Origin: DASSUW01 sp963803335
GTDB lineage: Bacteria > Actinomycetota > Thermoleophilia > Solirubrobacterales > Solirubrobacteraceae
Length of the DNA stretch: 64,000 nt
Direction: 5' to 3'
NCBI GenBank assembly: GCA_963803335.1
Contig: CAWDME010000008.1
Location: 124,001-188,000, forward strand
The position numbers and the translations under genes were made by a program. Position 1 is the stretch's first letter; every line of letters begins with the position of its first letter. A model generated the notes under the pieces. The model saw only the letters and a program-made list of their open reading frames with translations. It was not told the DNA's origin and searched no databases. Below are positions 9,014 through 16,304 of this stretch, piece by piece.

Positions 9014-10047
9014 TCGACTGGAGCCTGGCCGGGCAGGTGGCGCGAGGGATCGCGAACCTGCAGCCCGCGGGCGACCCGACCCCCTATGAGGAGCTGTCGG
9101 GTCCCGCCGCGGAGAGCGAGCGCCTGGTCTCCGCCTACACGGGCCTGACCGCCGTGGCGCCGATCCCGGAGCCCGAGGCGGTGGGCCGGCCGGAGTGGAT
9201 CGATGTGAACCTGCGCGGGATCGCCGGTGTGCTCGACCCGGTCGCCGATCGGATGGGCGCCAAGCTCGGCCCGGTCGGGACCGCCGCGAGCGCGCTGCTG
9301 GCGGTCGAGGCCGGGGCGATCTCCGGCTTCCTCGGCGGCCGCGTCCTCGGCCAGTACGAGTTCCCGGTGCTCGACCCGGACGGGCCGGCGCGCCTGCTGT
9401 TCGTGGCGCCCAACCTCGGTCACGCCGGGACTGCCCTGGAGGCCGACCCCGATCAGCTTCTGCGCTGGGTGGCGCTCCACGAGACCACGCACGCGCTGCA
9501 GTTCGGCGGCGTGCCCTGGCTGCGCTCGTACCTCGCCGGGCTCGTGGGCGAGCTGCTCGGCGCTTTGGATGTCGACCCGCGCGGCCTCCTGCGCCTCCCC
9601 GACCTCTCGGATCTGCGCGCGCTCCTGGATCAGGTGCGCGAGCAGGGGCTGGCCTTTGTCGCCGTCGGCCGCGAGCGCCGCGCGGTGCTCGAGAGCGCGC
9701 AGGCGTTCATGGCGCTGCTCGAGGGCTACGCCGAGCACGTGATGGATGCCGTCGGCGCCTCGCTCTTGAGCGACCTCGACGCGATGCGCGGCGCCATGGA
9801 CCGCCGCCGCACGGAGCGCTCGGGGCTGCTGCGGGTGCTCGAGCGCCTGATCGGGCTCGACCTGAAGATCCGCCAGTACCAGCAGGGCAAGGCGTTCTGC
9901 GACGGCGTCGTGGCCCGTGGCGGCATCAGCGCCCTCAACCGCGCGTGGGCCGGCCCGGACGCGCTGCCGACGCCGGCCGAGCTCGACGACCCGCTCGGGT
10001 GGCTGGCCCGGACCGACCGCCTCGGCCTGGGCCGCGGTGCGGCCTGA
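9010..10047 (+). CDS. DUF2342-type zinc-dependent metalloprotease
   Basis: A 345-aa actinobacterial zincin. The HExxH zinc site is HETTHALQF (about residue 160), and EGYAEHVMD about 80 residues later supplies the likely third ligand. The family is often annotated as F420-biosynthesis-associated or zincin-like metallopeptidase type 2; its biological substrate is not established. GTG start at 9010 overlaps the preceding stop. The stop lies in a 12-bp motif (GCGGCCTGACTC) that is repeated 16 bp downstream. Confidence 0.85.
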   Translation: MIDWSLAGQVARGIANLQPAGDPTPYEELSGPAAESERLVSAYTGLTAVAPIPEPEAVGRPEWIDVNLRGIAGVLDPVADRMGAKLGPVGTAASALLAVEAGAISGFLGGRVLGQYEFPVLDPDGPARLLFVAPNLGHAGTALEADPDQLLRWVALHETTHALQFGGVPWLRSYLAGLVGELLGALDVDPRGLLRLPDLSDLRALLDQVREQGLAFVAVGRERRAVLESAQAFMALLEGYAEHVMDAVGASLLSDLDAMRGAMDRRRTERSGLLRVLERLIGLDLKIRQYQQGKAFCDGVVARGGISALNRAWAGPDALPTPAELDDPLGWLARTDRLGLGRGAA

Positions 10048-10265
10048 CTCCTCTGCGGCCTGACTCGTCCGCGGGCGGCGGCCGATCCCGCCGCGCTCAA
10101 TGCCCGCATTTGGGGCCGTCGGAGCGTGTGCGTGTGCTCACACGACGGGTCGAACCCGCGTTCGATGTGTTACAAACTCGGGGCGATTTCTCCGCTCTTT
10201 CACAAGGAATCGCGCCGTACCTGTCACAAATCTGCGGACCCCGCGTAACGACCCTCGGGTTGTGG
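10048..10265. other. Non-coding region with a hairpin and TnACAAA repeats
   Basis: No credible gene. It contains a perfect CGTGTG-CT-CACACG hairpin (10131-10144), a possible terminator for the metalloprotease without a T-tract. It also holds direct repeats TTACAAA (10170), TCACAAG (10200) and TCACAAA (10224); a fourth copy TTACAAA (10267) falls on the -35 of the following promoter. AT content is locally higher than in flanking genes, as expected of a regulatory region. Confidence 0.5.
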
Positions 10266-10294
10266 TTTACAAACAGGTGTTCGATGGATAGACT
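10266..10294 (+). promoter_or_regulatory. Sigma-70-type promoter of the basic-protein gene
   Basis: -35 TTTACA (10266-10271) and -10 TAGACT (10289-10294) with an exact 17-bp spacer, the best consensus-like promoter seen in the window. It gives a roughly 50-nt leader ending in an AAAGGGG Shine-Dalgarno before ATG 10351. The strong promoter plus leader sets this gene apart from its leaderless neighbours and suggests high expression. Confidence 0.65.
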
Positions 10295-10350
10295 GTCTAG
10301 CGAACACTTAGAAATAACTTCCTTAGGGTCAAGCCAAAGGGGCTGATCGA

Positions 10351-10995
10351 ATGGCCACCAGCACTACGACGAACACCACGAATACCACTGGCACGAGCAC
10401 TGCTCGCAAGCCGGCCGCGCGTCGTTCGACCGCGCGCAAGAGCACGACCACGCGTTCGACGGGCACGCGCTCGGCGAGCCGGAGCACGGCGAGCCGCAGC
10501 GCGACGACGAGCGCGCCGAGCAAGTCGACTGGTCGTCGCAACCGCACGGTCGCGAAGAACCGCACGCGTGAGGCCGCCCAGGCCAACGCGACGGCGGCGA
10601 AGACCACCGTTGCCCAGGGCCGCGGCATCGCCGAGCGCGCGGCGCTCGTGTACGTCGGTGCCACGCTCGAGGCGCGTGACCGCGTCATCGGCGCCGCCAC
10701 CGACCTGGTCGGCCGCTTCGGCACCCGCGCGGCGGCCGAGCGCGAGGTCAACAAGGACCTCAAGCGCTTCGAGCGCCGCGGCAACACCGCCCGTAACCAG
10801 CTCGAGCGCGACGTCCGCAAGGCGCGCACCCGGCTGGAGCGCGCGGTGCGCACCCGCCGCCGCGAGGCCGAGCGGGTCGCCACGCGACGCACTACCATCG
10901 TGACCAAGCGCGTCGAGGACGCCGCGCAGATCGGTCTCGCGACCGGTACGCGGATCGCCAGCGTCGCCAAGGAGCGCGTCACCGCGCTCGTGTAG
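10351..10995 (+). CDS. Very basic Thr/Ser/Arg-rich protein with coiled-coil domain, possibly nucleoid-associated
   Basis: 214 aa. The first 70 residues are almost only Thr, Ser, Ala, Arg and Lys (TNTTNTTG, ARRSTARKSTTTRSTG), like the disordered basic tails of bacterial histone-H1-like proteins. Residues about 75-210 form Ala/Arg/Glu-rich helices with heptad character (AAEREVNKDLKRFERR, NQLERDVRKARTRLERAV). There are no membrane segments or Cys. The composition suggests DNA, RNA or heparin binding, distantly reminiscent of HbhA-like proteins with the tail at the other end. No family could be assigned. Confidence 0.7.
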   Translation: MATSTTTNTTNTTGTSTARKPAARRSTARKSTTTRSTGTRSASRSTASRSATTSAPSKSTGRRNRTVAKNRTREAAQANATAAKTTVAQGRGIAERAALVYVGATLEARDRVIGAATDLVGRFGTRAAAEREVNKDLKRFERRGNTARNQLERDVRKARTRLERAVRTRRREAERVATRRTTIVTKRVEDAAQIGLATGTRIASVAKERVTALV

Positions 10996-11190
10996 GACCC
11001 CAGTTTCCCCCGCCGCCGCCAGGAGACGGTGCGCGGGTAAGCCTGCCGGCCTCATATTCCGCCGGTGGGGTTCGCCGGCCTTTGAAATCCGGTGGACGTA
11101 GCACCCTCTCCTCCCTCAACCGTCGGCTCGCCCTTGTGGCGGGCCGTCGGTCCTTAAGGCGGCTCTCATCGCGGTCTCACCGGCCGCGCG

Positions 11191-11196
11191 TACGGT
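11191..11196 (+). promoter_or_regulatory. -10 hexamer TACGGT for the secreted-protein gene (leaderless)
   Basis: TACGGT ends 6 bp before ATG 11203, identical in hexamer and spacing to those of the PAC2 and SDR genes. Confidence 0.45.
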
Positions 11197-11202
11197 CGCG
11201 CC

Positions 11203-11841
11203 ATGTTCGCCGCCGTCCTCAGCGCCGTCGTGCTGGCCACCGGGTTCAGCACGCACATCGACAACCCATATCTGCCGATGCAGCCCGGGCGCCGCTGGGT
11301 CTACCGTGAGACCGACGCACGCGGGAACGTCACGCGCGACGTGGTGCGCGTGACCCATCGGACCAAGCGGGTCGCCGCCGGCATCGTCGCCCGCGTCGTC
11401 CGCGACACGGCCACCGAGCACGGGCAGCTCGTCGAGGACACCTTCGACTACTACGCCCAGGATCGCCGTGGGAACGTCTGGTACCTCGGCGAGGCCACCA
11501 CCGAGTACGCGAGCGGCAGGCCGGTCTCCACCGAGGGCTCGTGGGAGGCGGGCGTCGACGGCGCCCGGGCGGGCATCGTGATGCTCGCCCACCCGCACGC
11601 CGGCCGCCGCTACGCGCAGGAGCACTTTCCCGGCCACGCCGAGGACCGTGCCAAGGTGCTCAGCCGGAGCGAGCAGGCGGAGGTCCCGGCCGGCCACTAC
11701 CGGCACGTGCTGCTCACGAAGGAGTGGACGCCGCTGGAGCCCGACGTCCTCGAGTACAAGCTCTACGCCCGCGGGGTGGGCCCGGTGCTGGCACTTGGTA
11801 TCTCAGGAGACATAGACCGCGAGGAGCTCCTGCCACAATGA
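11203..11841 (+). CDS. Conserved secreted protein of unknown function
   Basis: 212 aa. A short hydrophobic N-terminus (MFAAVLSAVVLATGFS) looks like a signal peptide or anchor. The rest is a soluble beta-rich protein with the pattern HIDNPYLPMQPGRRWVYRE near the mature start and EWTPLEPDVLEYKLYARGVG near the end, a signature of an unnamed actinobacterial and proteobacterial secreted family. No catalytic motif was recognised. It ends 4 bp before the Mrp gene, so the two may be co-transcribed. Confidence 0.75.
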   Translation: MFAAVLSAVVLATGFSTHIDNPYLPMQPGRRWVYRETDARGNVTRDVVRVTHRTKRVAAGIVARVVRDTATEHGQLVEDTFDYYAQDRRGNVWYLGEATTEYASGRPVSTEGSWEAGVDGARAGIVMLAHPHAGRRYAQEHFPGHAEDRAKVLSRSEQAEVPAGHYRHVLLTKEWTPLEPDVLEYKLYARGVGPVLALGISGDIDREELLPQ

Positions 11842-11845
11842 ACAC

Positions 11846-12979
11846 GTGCCCACGAGAGAGCAGATAACCGAAGCCCTCAAGGCGGTCATCGATCCCGAGC
11901 TGCGGCAGAGCATCGTCGAGCTCGAGATGGTCCGCGCGATCGACATCAAGGACGCCGGCGTGGTGGACGTCACGGTGTCGCTGACGACGCCCGGCTGCCC
12001 GATCAAGAACCACTTCCAGACCGCCGTCGTCAAGTCGGTGTCGGCACTGGACGGCGTGTCGCGCGTGAACGTGGGGTTCGACGTCCTGACCGACCAGGAG
12101 AAGGCGGGCCTGCAGCGCAAGCTCGGCCGTCCCGGCGGCCTGCCCGAGGGCGCGCTGGCGCAGGTCTCGAACATCATCTGCGTCGGCTCCGGCAAGGGCG
12201 GCGTGGGCAAGTCGTCGCTGACCGCCAACCTGGCGAGCGCGCTGGTGGCTGACGGCAAGAAGGTCGGCGTGCTCGACGCCGACGTGTGGGGCTACTCGAT
12301 CCCGCGCATGCTCGGCCTCGGCGGCGAGCGTCCGAAGGTCTCCGGCGAGCGCAAGATCCTGCCGCTCGAGTCCCACGGCATCAAGGTCATGTCGATCGGC
12401 TTCTTCATCGCCGAGGACGAGGCCGTCGTGTGGCGCGGGCCGATGCTGCACAAGGCGCTCACCCAGTTCCTCGAGGACGTGGCGTGGGGCGAGCTCGACT
12501 TCCTGCTCATCGACCTCCCGCCGGGCACCGGCGACGTGTCGATGACGCTCGCCCAGCTGCTCCCCCAGGCCAAGTTCGTGCTCGTGACCACGCCGCAGGC
12601 CGCGGCGCAGAAGGTCGCCCGCCGCGCCGCCGAGATGGCCCACAAGGTCAACCTCGAGATCGCCGGCGTGATCGAGAACATGTCCGGCTTCACGACGCCG
12701 GGCGGCGAACGCTTCCCGATCTTCGGTGAGGGCGGCGGCCAGCGGCTGGCCGACGAGCTCGACGTGCCGCTGATCGGCAAGGTCCCGCTCACGATGCCGC
12801 TGCGCGAGATGTCCGACGCGGGCACGCCGCTCGTGGAGGTGAGCCCCGACGACCCGGCGGCTCAGGCGATCCGCCAGGCCGCGCGCGGGATCGTGGCGAT
12901 GACCCCGGTGGAGCTGCCGATCATGCAGCCGGCCGGGCCGCCGCAGCCGGCGGGCATGAGCCTGCCGATGGCGGGATGA
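11846..12979 (+). CDS. mrp: Mrp/NBP35-family Fe-S cluster carrier ATPase
   Basis: 377 aa. An N-terminal MIP18/DUF59 domain (residues 1-90, with SLTTPGCPIKNHF) is followed by a ParA/MinD-like ATPase with the deviant Walker A GSGKGGVGKSS and the Mrp signatures DADVWGYSIPRMLG and DLPPGTGDVSMT. ApbC/Mrp proteins bind and transfer [4Fe-4S] clusters to apo-enzymes. The usual C-terminal CxxC of Mrp is not seen: the region ENMSGFTTPGGERF lacks Cys, which is unusual for a cluster-transferring member. GTG start; the stop overlaps the cupin gene by ATGA. Confidence 0.9.
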   Translation: MPTREQITEALKAVIDPELRQSIVELEMVRAIDIKDAGVVDVTVSLTTPGCPIKNHFQTAVVKSVSALDGVSRVNVGFDVLTDQEKAGLQRKLGRPGGLPEGALAQVSNIICVGSGKGGVGKSSLTANLASALVADGKKVGVLDADVWGYSIPRMLGLGGERPKVSGERKILPLESHGIKVMSIGFFIAEDEAVVWRGPMLHKALTQFLEDVAWGELDFLLIDLPPGTGDVSMTLAQLLPQAKFVLVTTPQAAAQKVARRAAEMAHKVNLEIAGVIENMSGFTTPGGERFPIFGEGGGQRLADELDVPLIGKVPLTMPLREMSDAGTPLVEVSPDDPAAQAIRQAARGIVAMTPVELPIMQPAGPPQPAGMSLPMAG

Positions 12980-13335
12980 GCTACGACATCCATCTCGATG
13001 ACAAGTACGGCCACATGCGTGTGGTCGACATCCCGGGCGAGATCGCAGCGCACCAGCCGTGGTTCAACCAGACGCTGACGACCGTCAACGACGCGGTCGT
13101 GCGACTCGGCGTCATCGAGGGCGACTTTCACTTCCACAAGCACGACGAGGACGACGAGTTCTTCCTCGTCCTCGAGGGCACGCTGCTGATCGACTTTGAG
13201 GACCGCGACACCGTGACCCTCAAGCCCCACGAGGGCTACACGGTGCCGAAGGGTGTCGTGCACCGCACGCGAGCGCCCGAGCGCACGGCGATCCTCATGG
13301 TCGAGAAGTCTGGCGTGACCCCCACGGGCGACTAA
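12976..13335 (+). CDS. Cupin-domain protein
   Basis: 119 aa single-domain cupin. Motif 1 is HFHKHDEDDEFFLVLEG (two His and a Glu metal set), motif 2 is PHEGYTVPKGVVHRTRAPE with the last His. Such small cupins bind a metal and often act as isomerases, dioxygenases or sensors; no substrate can be assigned. It is translationally coupled to mrp by a 4-bp overlap. Confidence 0.8.
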   Translation: MSYDIHLDDKYGHMRVVDIPGEIAAHQPWFNQTLTTVNDAVVRLGVIEGDFHFHKHDEDDEFFLVLEGTLLIDFEDRDTVTLKPHEGYTVPKGVVHRTRAPERTAILMVEKSGVTPTGD

Positions 13336-13366
13336 GCCTCTACGTAGTAGGGGTCGTGATCACGGA

Positions 13367-13391
13367 GGCCGGGCGCCACGAGCGCCTGGCC
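13367..13391 (+). terminator. Hairpin after the mrp-cupin operon
   Basis: A 10-bp stem (GGCCGGGCGC / GCGCCTGGCC, one G-T mismatch) with loop CACGA. It lacks a strong T-tract (TGGTCT follows), as is common in GC-rich actinobacteria. Confidence 0.5.
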
Positions 13392-13428
13392 TGGTCTCAC
13401 TCGTGCCACGTGCGCCTCCGCTAGTCAG

Positions 13429-13449
13429 TGCTACTATGTACCAGTAGCA
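13429..13449 (+). promoter_or_regulatory. PadR-type operator overlapping the -10
   Basis: A perfect inverted repeat TGCTACT-N7-AGTAGCA centred at 13439. A -10-like TACTAT (13432-13437) lies inside its left arm, so a bound repressor would block initiation. The adjacent gene encodes a PadR regulator, which makes autoregulation likely. Downstream AAGGAGGTG (13468-13476) is a near-perfect Shine-Dalgarno for the GTG at 13482. Confidence 0.6.
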
Positions 13450-13481
13450 AGTACCACTGAGTAGCTGAAGGAGGTGTTCTC

Positions 13482-13811
13482 GTGAGCAAGCGGATGACCG
13501 AGATGCTGAAGGGCACGCTGGAGGGCATCGTCCTCGCGATCCTGGCCGACCGGCCCGCGTACGGCTACGAGATCACGGCCTGGCTGCGGGAGCAGGGCTT
13601 CTCCGACATCGCGGAGGGCACCGTCTACGCGCTGCTCGTCAGGAGCGAGCAGCGCGGGCTCGTCGACGTGGAGAAGGTCCCGTCCGAGAAAGGGCCGCCT
13701 CGCAAGGTCTATTCCCTCAACGCTCAGGGACAGGAATACCTCGAAGAGTTCTGGCGGACGTGGAGCTTCCTCACGGGACGGCTCGAACAGCTCCGCGAAG
13801 GAGGCAGATAA
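13482..13811 (+). CDS. PadR-family transcriptional repressor
   Basis: 109 aa. The winged-helix DNA-binding domain covers residues 7-85, with the family patterns LEGIVLAILADRPAYGYEI and EGTVYALLVRSEQRGLV, followed by a short helix for dimerisation. PadR proteins repress drug-efflux or phenolic-acid genes and are released by the substrate. It is the first gene of a four-gene operon with DUF1048 and an ABC exporter, the classic self-regulated drug-resistance arrangement. The GTG start has a strong Shine-Dalgarno. Confidence 0.9.
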   Translation: MSKRMTEMLKGTLEGIVLAILADRPAYGYEITAWLREQGFSDIAEGTVYALLVRSEQRGLVDVEKVPSEKGPPRKVYSLNAQGQEYLEEFWRTWSFLTGRLEQLREGGR

Positions 13812-13813
13812 CC

Positions 13814-14161
13814 GTGTTCGCAAAGATGATCCGCGACAAGCGGCGCTGGCGGCAGTACAAGGCCCGCATCGCGGCCCTGCCCGAGCCGTACGGCACCGTC
13901 GCCAAGGCGCTGCAGCGGTACTTCATGTACTACGGGGGCATCACCGACGGCGACACCATCGTCACGATGTTCGGTGACTTCGCCGACCTCTGGGAGCGTG
14001 CCGCAGCCGACGGCACGCCCGTGCGCGCGATCGTCGGGGAGGACCCGGTCGAGTTCGCCGAGACGTTCGCCCAGGCCTACACCGGCAAGCAATGGATCGA
14101 CAAGGAACGCGCTCGCCTGATCAAGGCGATCGAGGACGCGGAGCGGGAGCAACTGCCATGA
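13814..14161 (+). CDS. DUF1048 protein, PadR-operon partner
   Basis: 115 aa, all helical, with MIRDKRRWRQYKARIAALPEPY at its start region and KQWIDKERARLIKAIEDAE at its C-terminus, typical of DUF1048. This family is found almost only beside PadR regulators and ABC-2 exporters; its molecular role is unknown. The GTG start lies 2 bp after the padR stop and the stop overlaps the ABC ATPase start (ATGA), so the three are coupled. Confidence 0.85.
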   Translation: MFAKMIRDKRRWRQYKARIAALPEPYGTVAKALQRYFMYYGGITDGDTIVTMFGDFADLWERAAADGTPVRAIVGEDPVEFAETFAQAYTGKQWIDKERARLIKAIEDAEREQLP

Positions 14162-14916
14162 CCACCGACACAGCCATCCACGTCCGGGGCCTGGAGAAGT
14201 CCTACAAGAAGCTGGAGGTGCTGCGCGGCGTGGACTTCGACGTGGCGCGGGGCAGCATTTTCGCCCTGCTCGGCTCGAACGGGGCCGGCAAGACCACGGT
14301 CGTGAAGATCCTGTCCACGCTGCTCAAGGCCGACGCCGGGACGGTCAGCGTCAACGGCTTCGATGTCGCCACGCTGGCGGCGGATGTGCGGGCCTCGATC
14401 AGCCTCACCGGGCAGTTCGCGGCCGTCGACGAAATCCTCAGCGGGCGGGAGAACCTCGTGCTGGTCGCGCGGTTGCGGCAGGTCGAGGACCCGGGCGCGG
14501 TCGCGGATGACCTGCTCGAGCGTTTCTCGCTGACCGACGCGGCCGCGCGGAAGGTGTCGACGTATTCGGGTGGCATGCGCCGCCGCCTCGACATCGCGAT
14601 GAGCCTCATCGGCAATCCGCCGGTCATCTTCCTCGACGAGCCGACGACCGGGCTCGACCCGCAGGGGCGCAGCGAGGTGTGGCAGACCATCAAGGAGCTC
14701 GCCGAGCGCGGCACCACGGTGCTGCTCACGACGCAGTATCTGGACGAGGCCGAGCAGCTCGCCGACCGCATCGCGATCCTCCACCAGGGTCGGATCATCG
14801 TGAACGGCACCCTCGCCGAGCTCAGGCAGCTGCTCCCGCCCGCCAAGGTCGAATACGTCGAGAAGCAGCCGACCCTCGAAGACGTCTTCTTCGCCATCGT
14901 CGGCACGCACGAGTAA
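14158..14916 (+). CDS. ABC exporter ATP-binding protein (DrrA-like)
   Basis: 252 aa nucleotide-binding subunit. Walker A is GSNGAGKTT, the signature is YSGGMRRRLD, Walker B is VIFLDEPTTGLDP, and the switch region is LLTTQYLDEAEQLAD. These match the daunorubicin-resistance (DrrA) class that pairs with ABC-2 permeases. It sits between DUF1048 and its permease and probably powers export of the ligand sensed by PadR. Confidence 0.9.
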   Translation: MTTDTAIHVRGLEKSYKKLEVLRGVDFDVARGSIFALLGSNGAGKTTVVKILSTLLKADAGTVSVNGFDVATLAADVRASISLTGQFAAVDEILSGRENLVLVARLRQVEDPGAVADDLLERFSLTDAAARKVSTYSGGMRRRLDIAMSLIGNPPVIFLDEPTTGLDPQGRSEVWQTIKELAERGTTVLLTTQYLDEAEQLADRIAILHQGRIIVNGTLAELRQLLPPAKVEYVEKQPTLEDVFFAIVGTHE

Positions 14917-14925
14917 GGACCCACC

Positions 14926-15687
14926 ATGACCACGAACTTCTTCGGCGGCACCGCCGCCCTGACCGGCCGGTCCCTGCGCCACATCACCCGTAGCCCGGAC
15001 ACCATCATCACGACCACGATCATGCCGATCGCCTTCATGCTGCTGTTCGTCTACGTGTTCGGCGGCGCGATCAACACCGGGTCGGGTTCGTATGTGAACT
15101 ACCTGCTGCCCGGCATCCTGATCATCACGGTCGCCTCCGGCATCTCCTACACCGCATTCCGGCTCTTCCTGGACATGCAGAGCGGCATCTTCGAGCGATT
15201 CCAGTCGATGCCGATCGCACGGTCGTCCGTGTTGTGGGCGCACGTGCTGACCTCGCTGGTCGCCAACCTGATCTCGGTCGTGGTCGTCGTGCTCGTCGCC
15301 CTTCTCATGGGCTTCCACTCGGGCGCGGGAGTGCTGGCGTGGCTCGCAGTCGCCGGCATCCTGATCCTGTTCACCCTGGCGTTGACGTGGATCGCCGTCA
15401 TCCCCGGGCTCACCGCGAACTCGGCGGACGGCGCGAGCGCGTTCGCCTACCCGCTGATCTTCCTGCCGTTCATCAGCTCGGCCTTCGTGCCCACCGACAC
15501 CATGCCCGACGCGGTGCGCGCGTTCGCCGAGAACCAGCCGGTGACGACCATCGTCAACGCGATCCGCGACCTGCTCACTCAGCAGCCGGTCGGCACCGAC
15601 ATCTGGATCGCCCTGGCGTGGTGCGTCGGCATCCTCATCCTCGCGTACGCCTTCGCCATGGTCACCTACCGCCGCAAGATCTCCTGA
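14926..15687 (+). CDS. ABC-2 type permease (DrrB-like)
   Basis: 253 aa with six predicted membrane helices and the ABC-2 family pattern (LLPGILIITVASGISYTAF, then DMQSGIFERFQSMPIARSS). The cytoplasmic coupling region between helices 2 and 3 is intact. AAGGA precedes the ATG by 6 bp. It is the last gene of the PadR operon and ends before a hairpin at 15722. Confidence 0.9.
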   Translation: MTTNFFGGTAALTGRSLRHITRSPDTIITTTIMPIAFMLLFVYVFGGAINTGSGSYVNYLLPGILIITVASGISYTAFRLFLDMQSGIFERFQSMPIARSSVLWAHVLTSLVANLISVVVVVLVALLMGFHSGAGVLAWLAVAGILILFTLALTWIAVIPGLTANSADGASAFAYPLIFLPFISSAFVPTDTMPDAVRAFAENQPVTTIVNAIRDLLTQQPVGTDIWIALAWCVGILILAYAFAMVTYRRKIS

Positions 15688-15721
15688 TGCAGGGGCGAGC
15701 GGCCGACTGATCGAACCGCGG

Positions 15722-15752
15722 TACTACGCCGGCGCTACTTGCCGGCGTAGTA
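15722..15752. terminator. Bidirectional hairpin between permease and ferredoxin genes
   Basis: Perfect 12-bp stem TACTACGCCGGC / GCCGGCGTAGTA with a 7-nt loop. The loop and right arm encode the stop and last residues (DYYAGK) of the minus-strand ferredoxin, so the hairpin overlaps coding sequence. It can serve both converging operons. Confidence 0.6.
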
Positions 15753-15998
15753 GTCCGAGTTGAGCTTCGTGTAGTGGGCCCACTCCTCCGGGAGCTGGTC
15801 CTCGGCGAAGCAGGCGTCCACGGGGCACGCCTCGACGCACGCGTCGCAGTCGATGCACTCCTCGGGATCGATGTACAGCATCTCCACCGCGTCGTAGTCG
15901 GGCTCGTCGGGGGTCGGGTGGATGCAGTCGACGGGGCAGACCTCGACGCAGGAGTTGTCCTTGGTTCCGATGCACGGTTCAGCGATCACGTACGCCAT
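15735..15998 (-). CDS. fdxA: 7Fe-type ferredoxin (FdxA-like)
   Basis: 87 aa. The first cluster site is CIGTKDNSCVEVCPVDC (Cys 9, 17, 21, 25) and the second CIDCDACVEACPVDAC (Cys 48, 51, 54, 58). The seven-residue spacing after the first Cys is the [3Fe-4S]/[4Fe-4S] pattern of actinobacterial FdxA. It is a small cytosolic electron carrier, often for P450s or oxidoreductases; none is adjacent. A -10 TAGAAT lies 9 bp upstream of the ATG. Confidence 0.92.
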   Translation of the reverse strand: MAYVIAEPCIGTKDNSCVEVCPVDCIHPTPDEPDYDAVEMLYIDPEECIDCDACVEACPVDACFAEDQLPEEWAHYTKLNSDYYAGK

Positions 15999-16007
15999 AG
16001 ACCCGTG

Positions 16008-16014
16008 ATTCTAT
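16008..16014. promoter_or_regulatory. Shared -10 for divergent ferredoxin and TfoX-like genes
   Basis: ATTCTAT reads TAGAAT on the minus strand (16013-16008, 9 bp before the ferredoxin ATG) and TTCTAT on the plus strand (16009-16014, 5 bp before ATG 16020). The start codons are 21 bp apart. The minus-strand hexamer is the stronger one. Confidence 0.45.
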
Positions 16015-16019
16015 GCGGC

Positions 16020-16304
16020 ATGACCTTTGACGCGATCCTCCACCGCTTCGACGCCGAGCCCGGTGTCGAGCGCGGCACGAACTGGCGCTCGGACGGCCTG
16101 CGCGTCAACGGCAAGATCTTCGCGATGGAGGTTGACGGCGACCTTGTCGTGAAGCTGCCCGCCGCCCGGTGCGCCGAGCTCACCGCCGCCGGCCGTGCTC
16201 GCCCGTTCCAGACCGGCAAGCGCACGATGCGCGAATGGGTGGTGATCGGGGCGGGCGAGGACTGGCTCGCGCTCGCCGAAGAGGCCTTCGCGTTCGTCGG
16301 CTAG
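16020..16304 (+). CDS. TfoX N-terminal-domain / YjbR-like small protein
   Basis: 94 aa. It has the pattern MTFDAILHRF, GKIFAMEVDGDLVVKLP and REWVVIGAGEDWLALAEEAFAFV, typical of small TfoX-N/MmcQ-YjbR-like proteins with an alpha/beta fold. No enzymatic motif. Its TAG and the convergent amidase stop share one CTAG palindrome at 16301-16304. Confidence 0.75.
   Translation: MTFDAILHRFDAEPGVERGTNWRSDGLRVNGKIFAMEVDGDLVVKLPAARCAELTAAGRARPFQTGKRTMREWVVIGAGEDWLALAEEAFAFVG

Noticed and set aside
10141..10165. GGGTCGAACCC resembling a tRNA T-arm
   Set aside because: The T-loop lacks the second T of GGGTTCGAACCC and no acceptor, D- or anticodon arm can be folded around it.
15735..15752. Riboswitch after the ferredoxin gene
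   Set aside because: The structure is a simple perfect hairpin in the coding end; no conserved aptamer elements.
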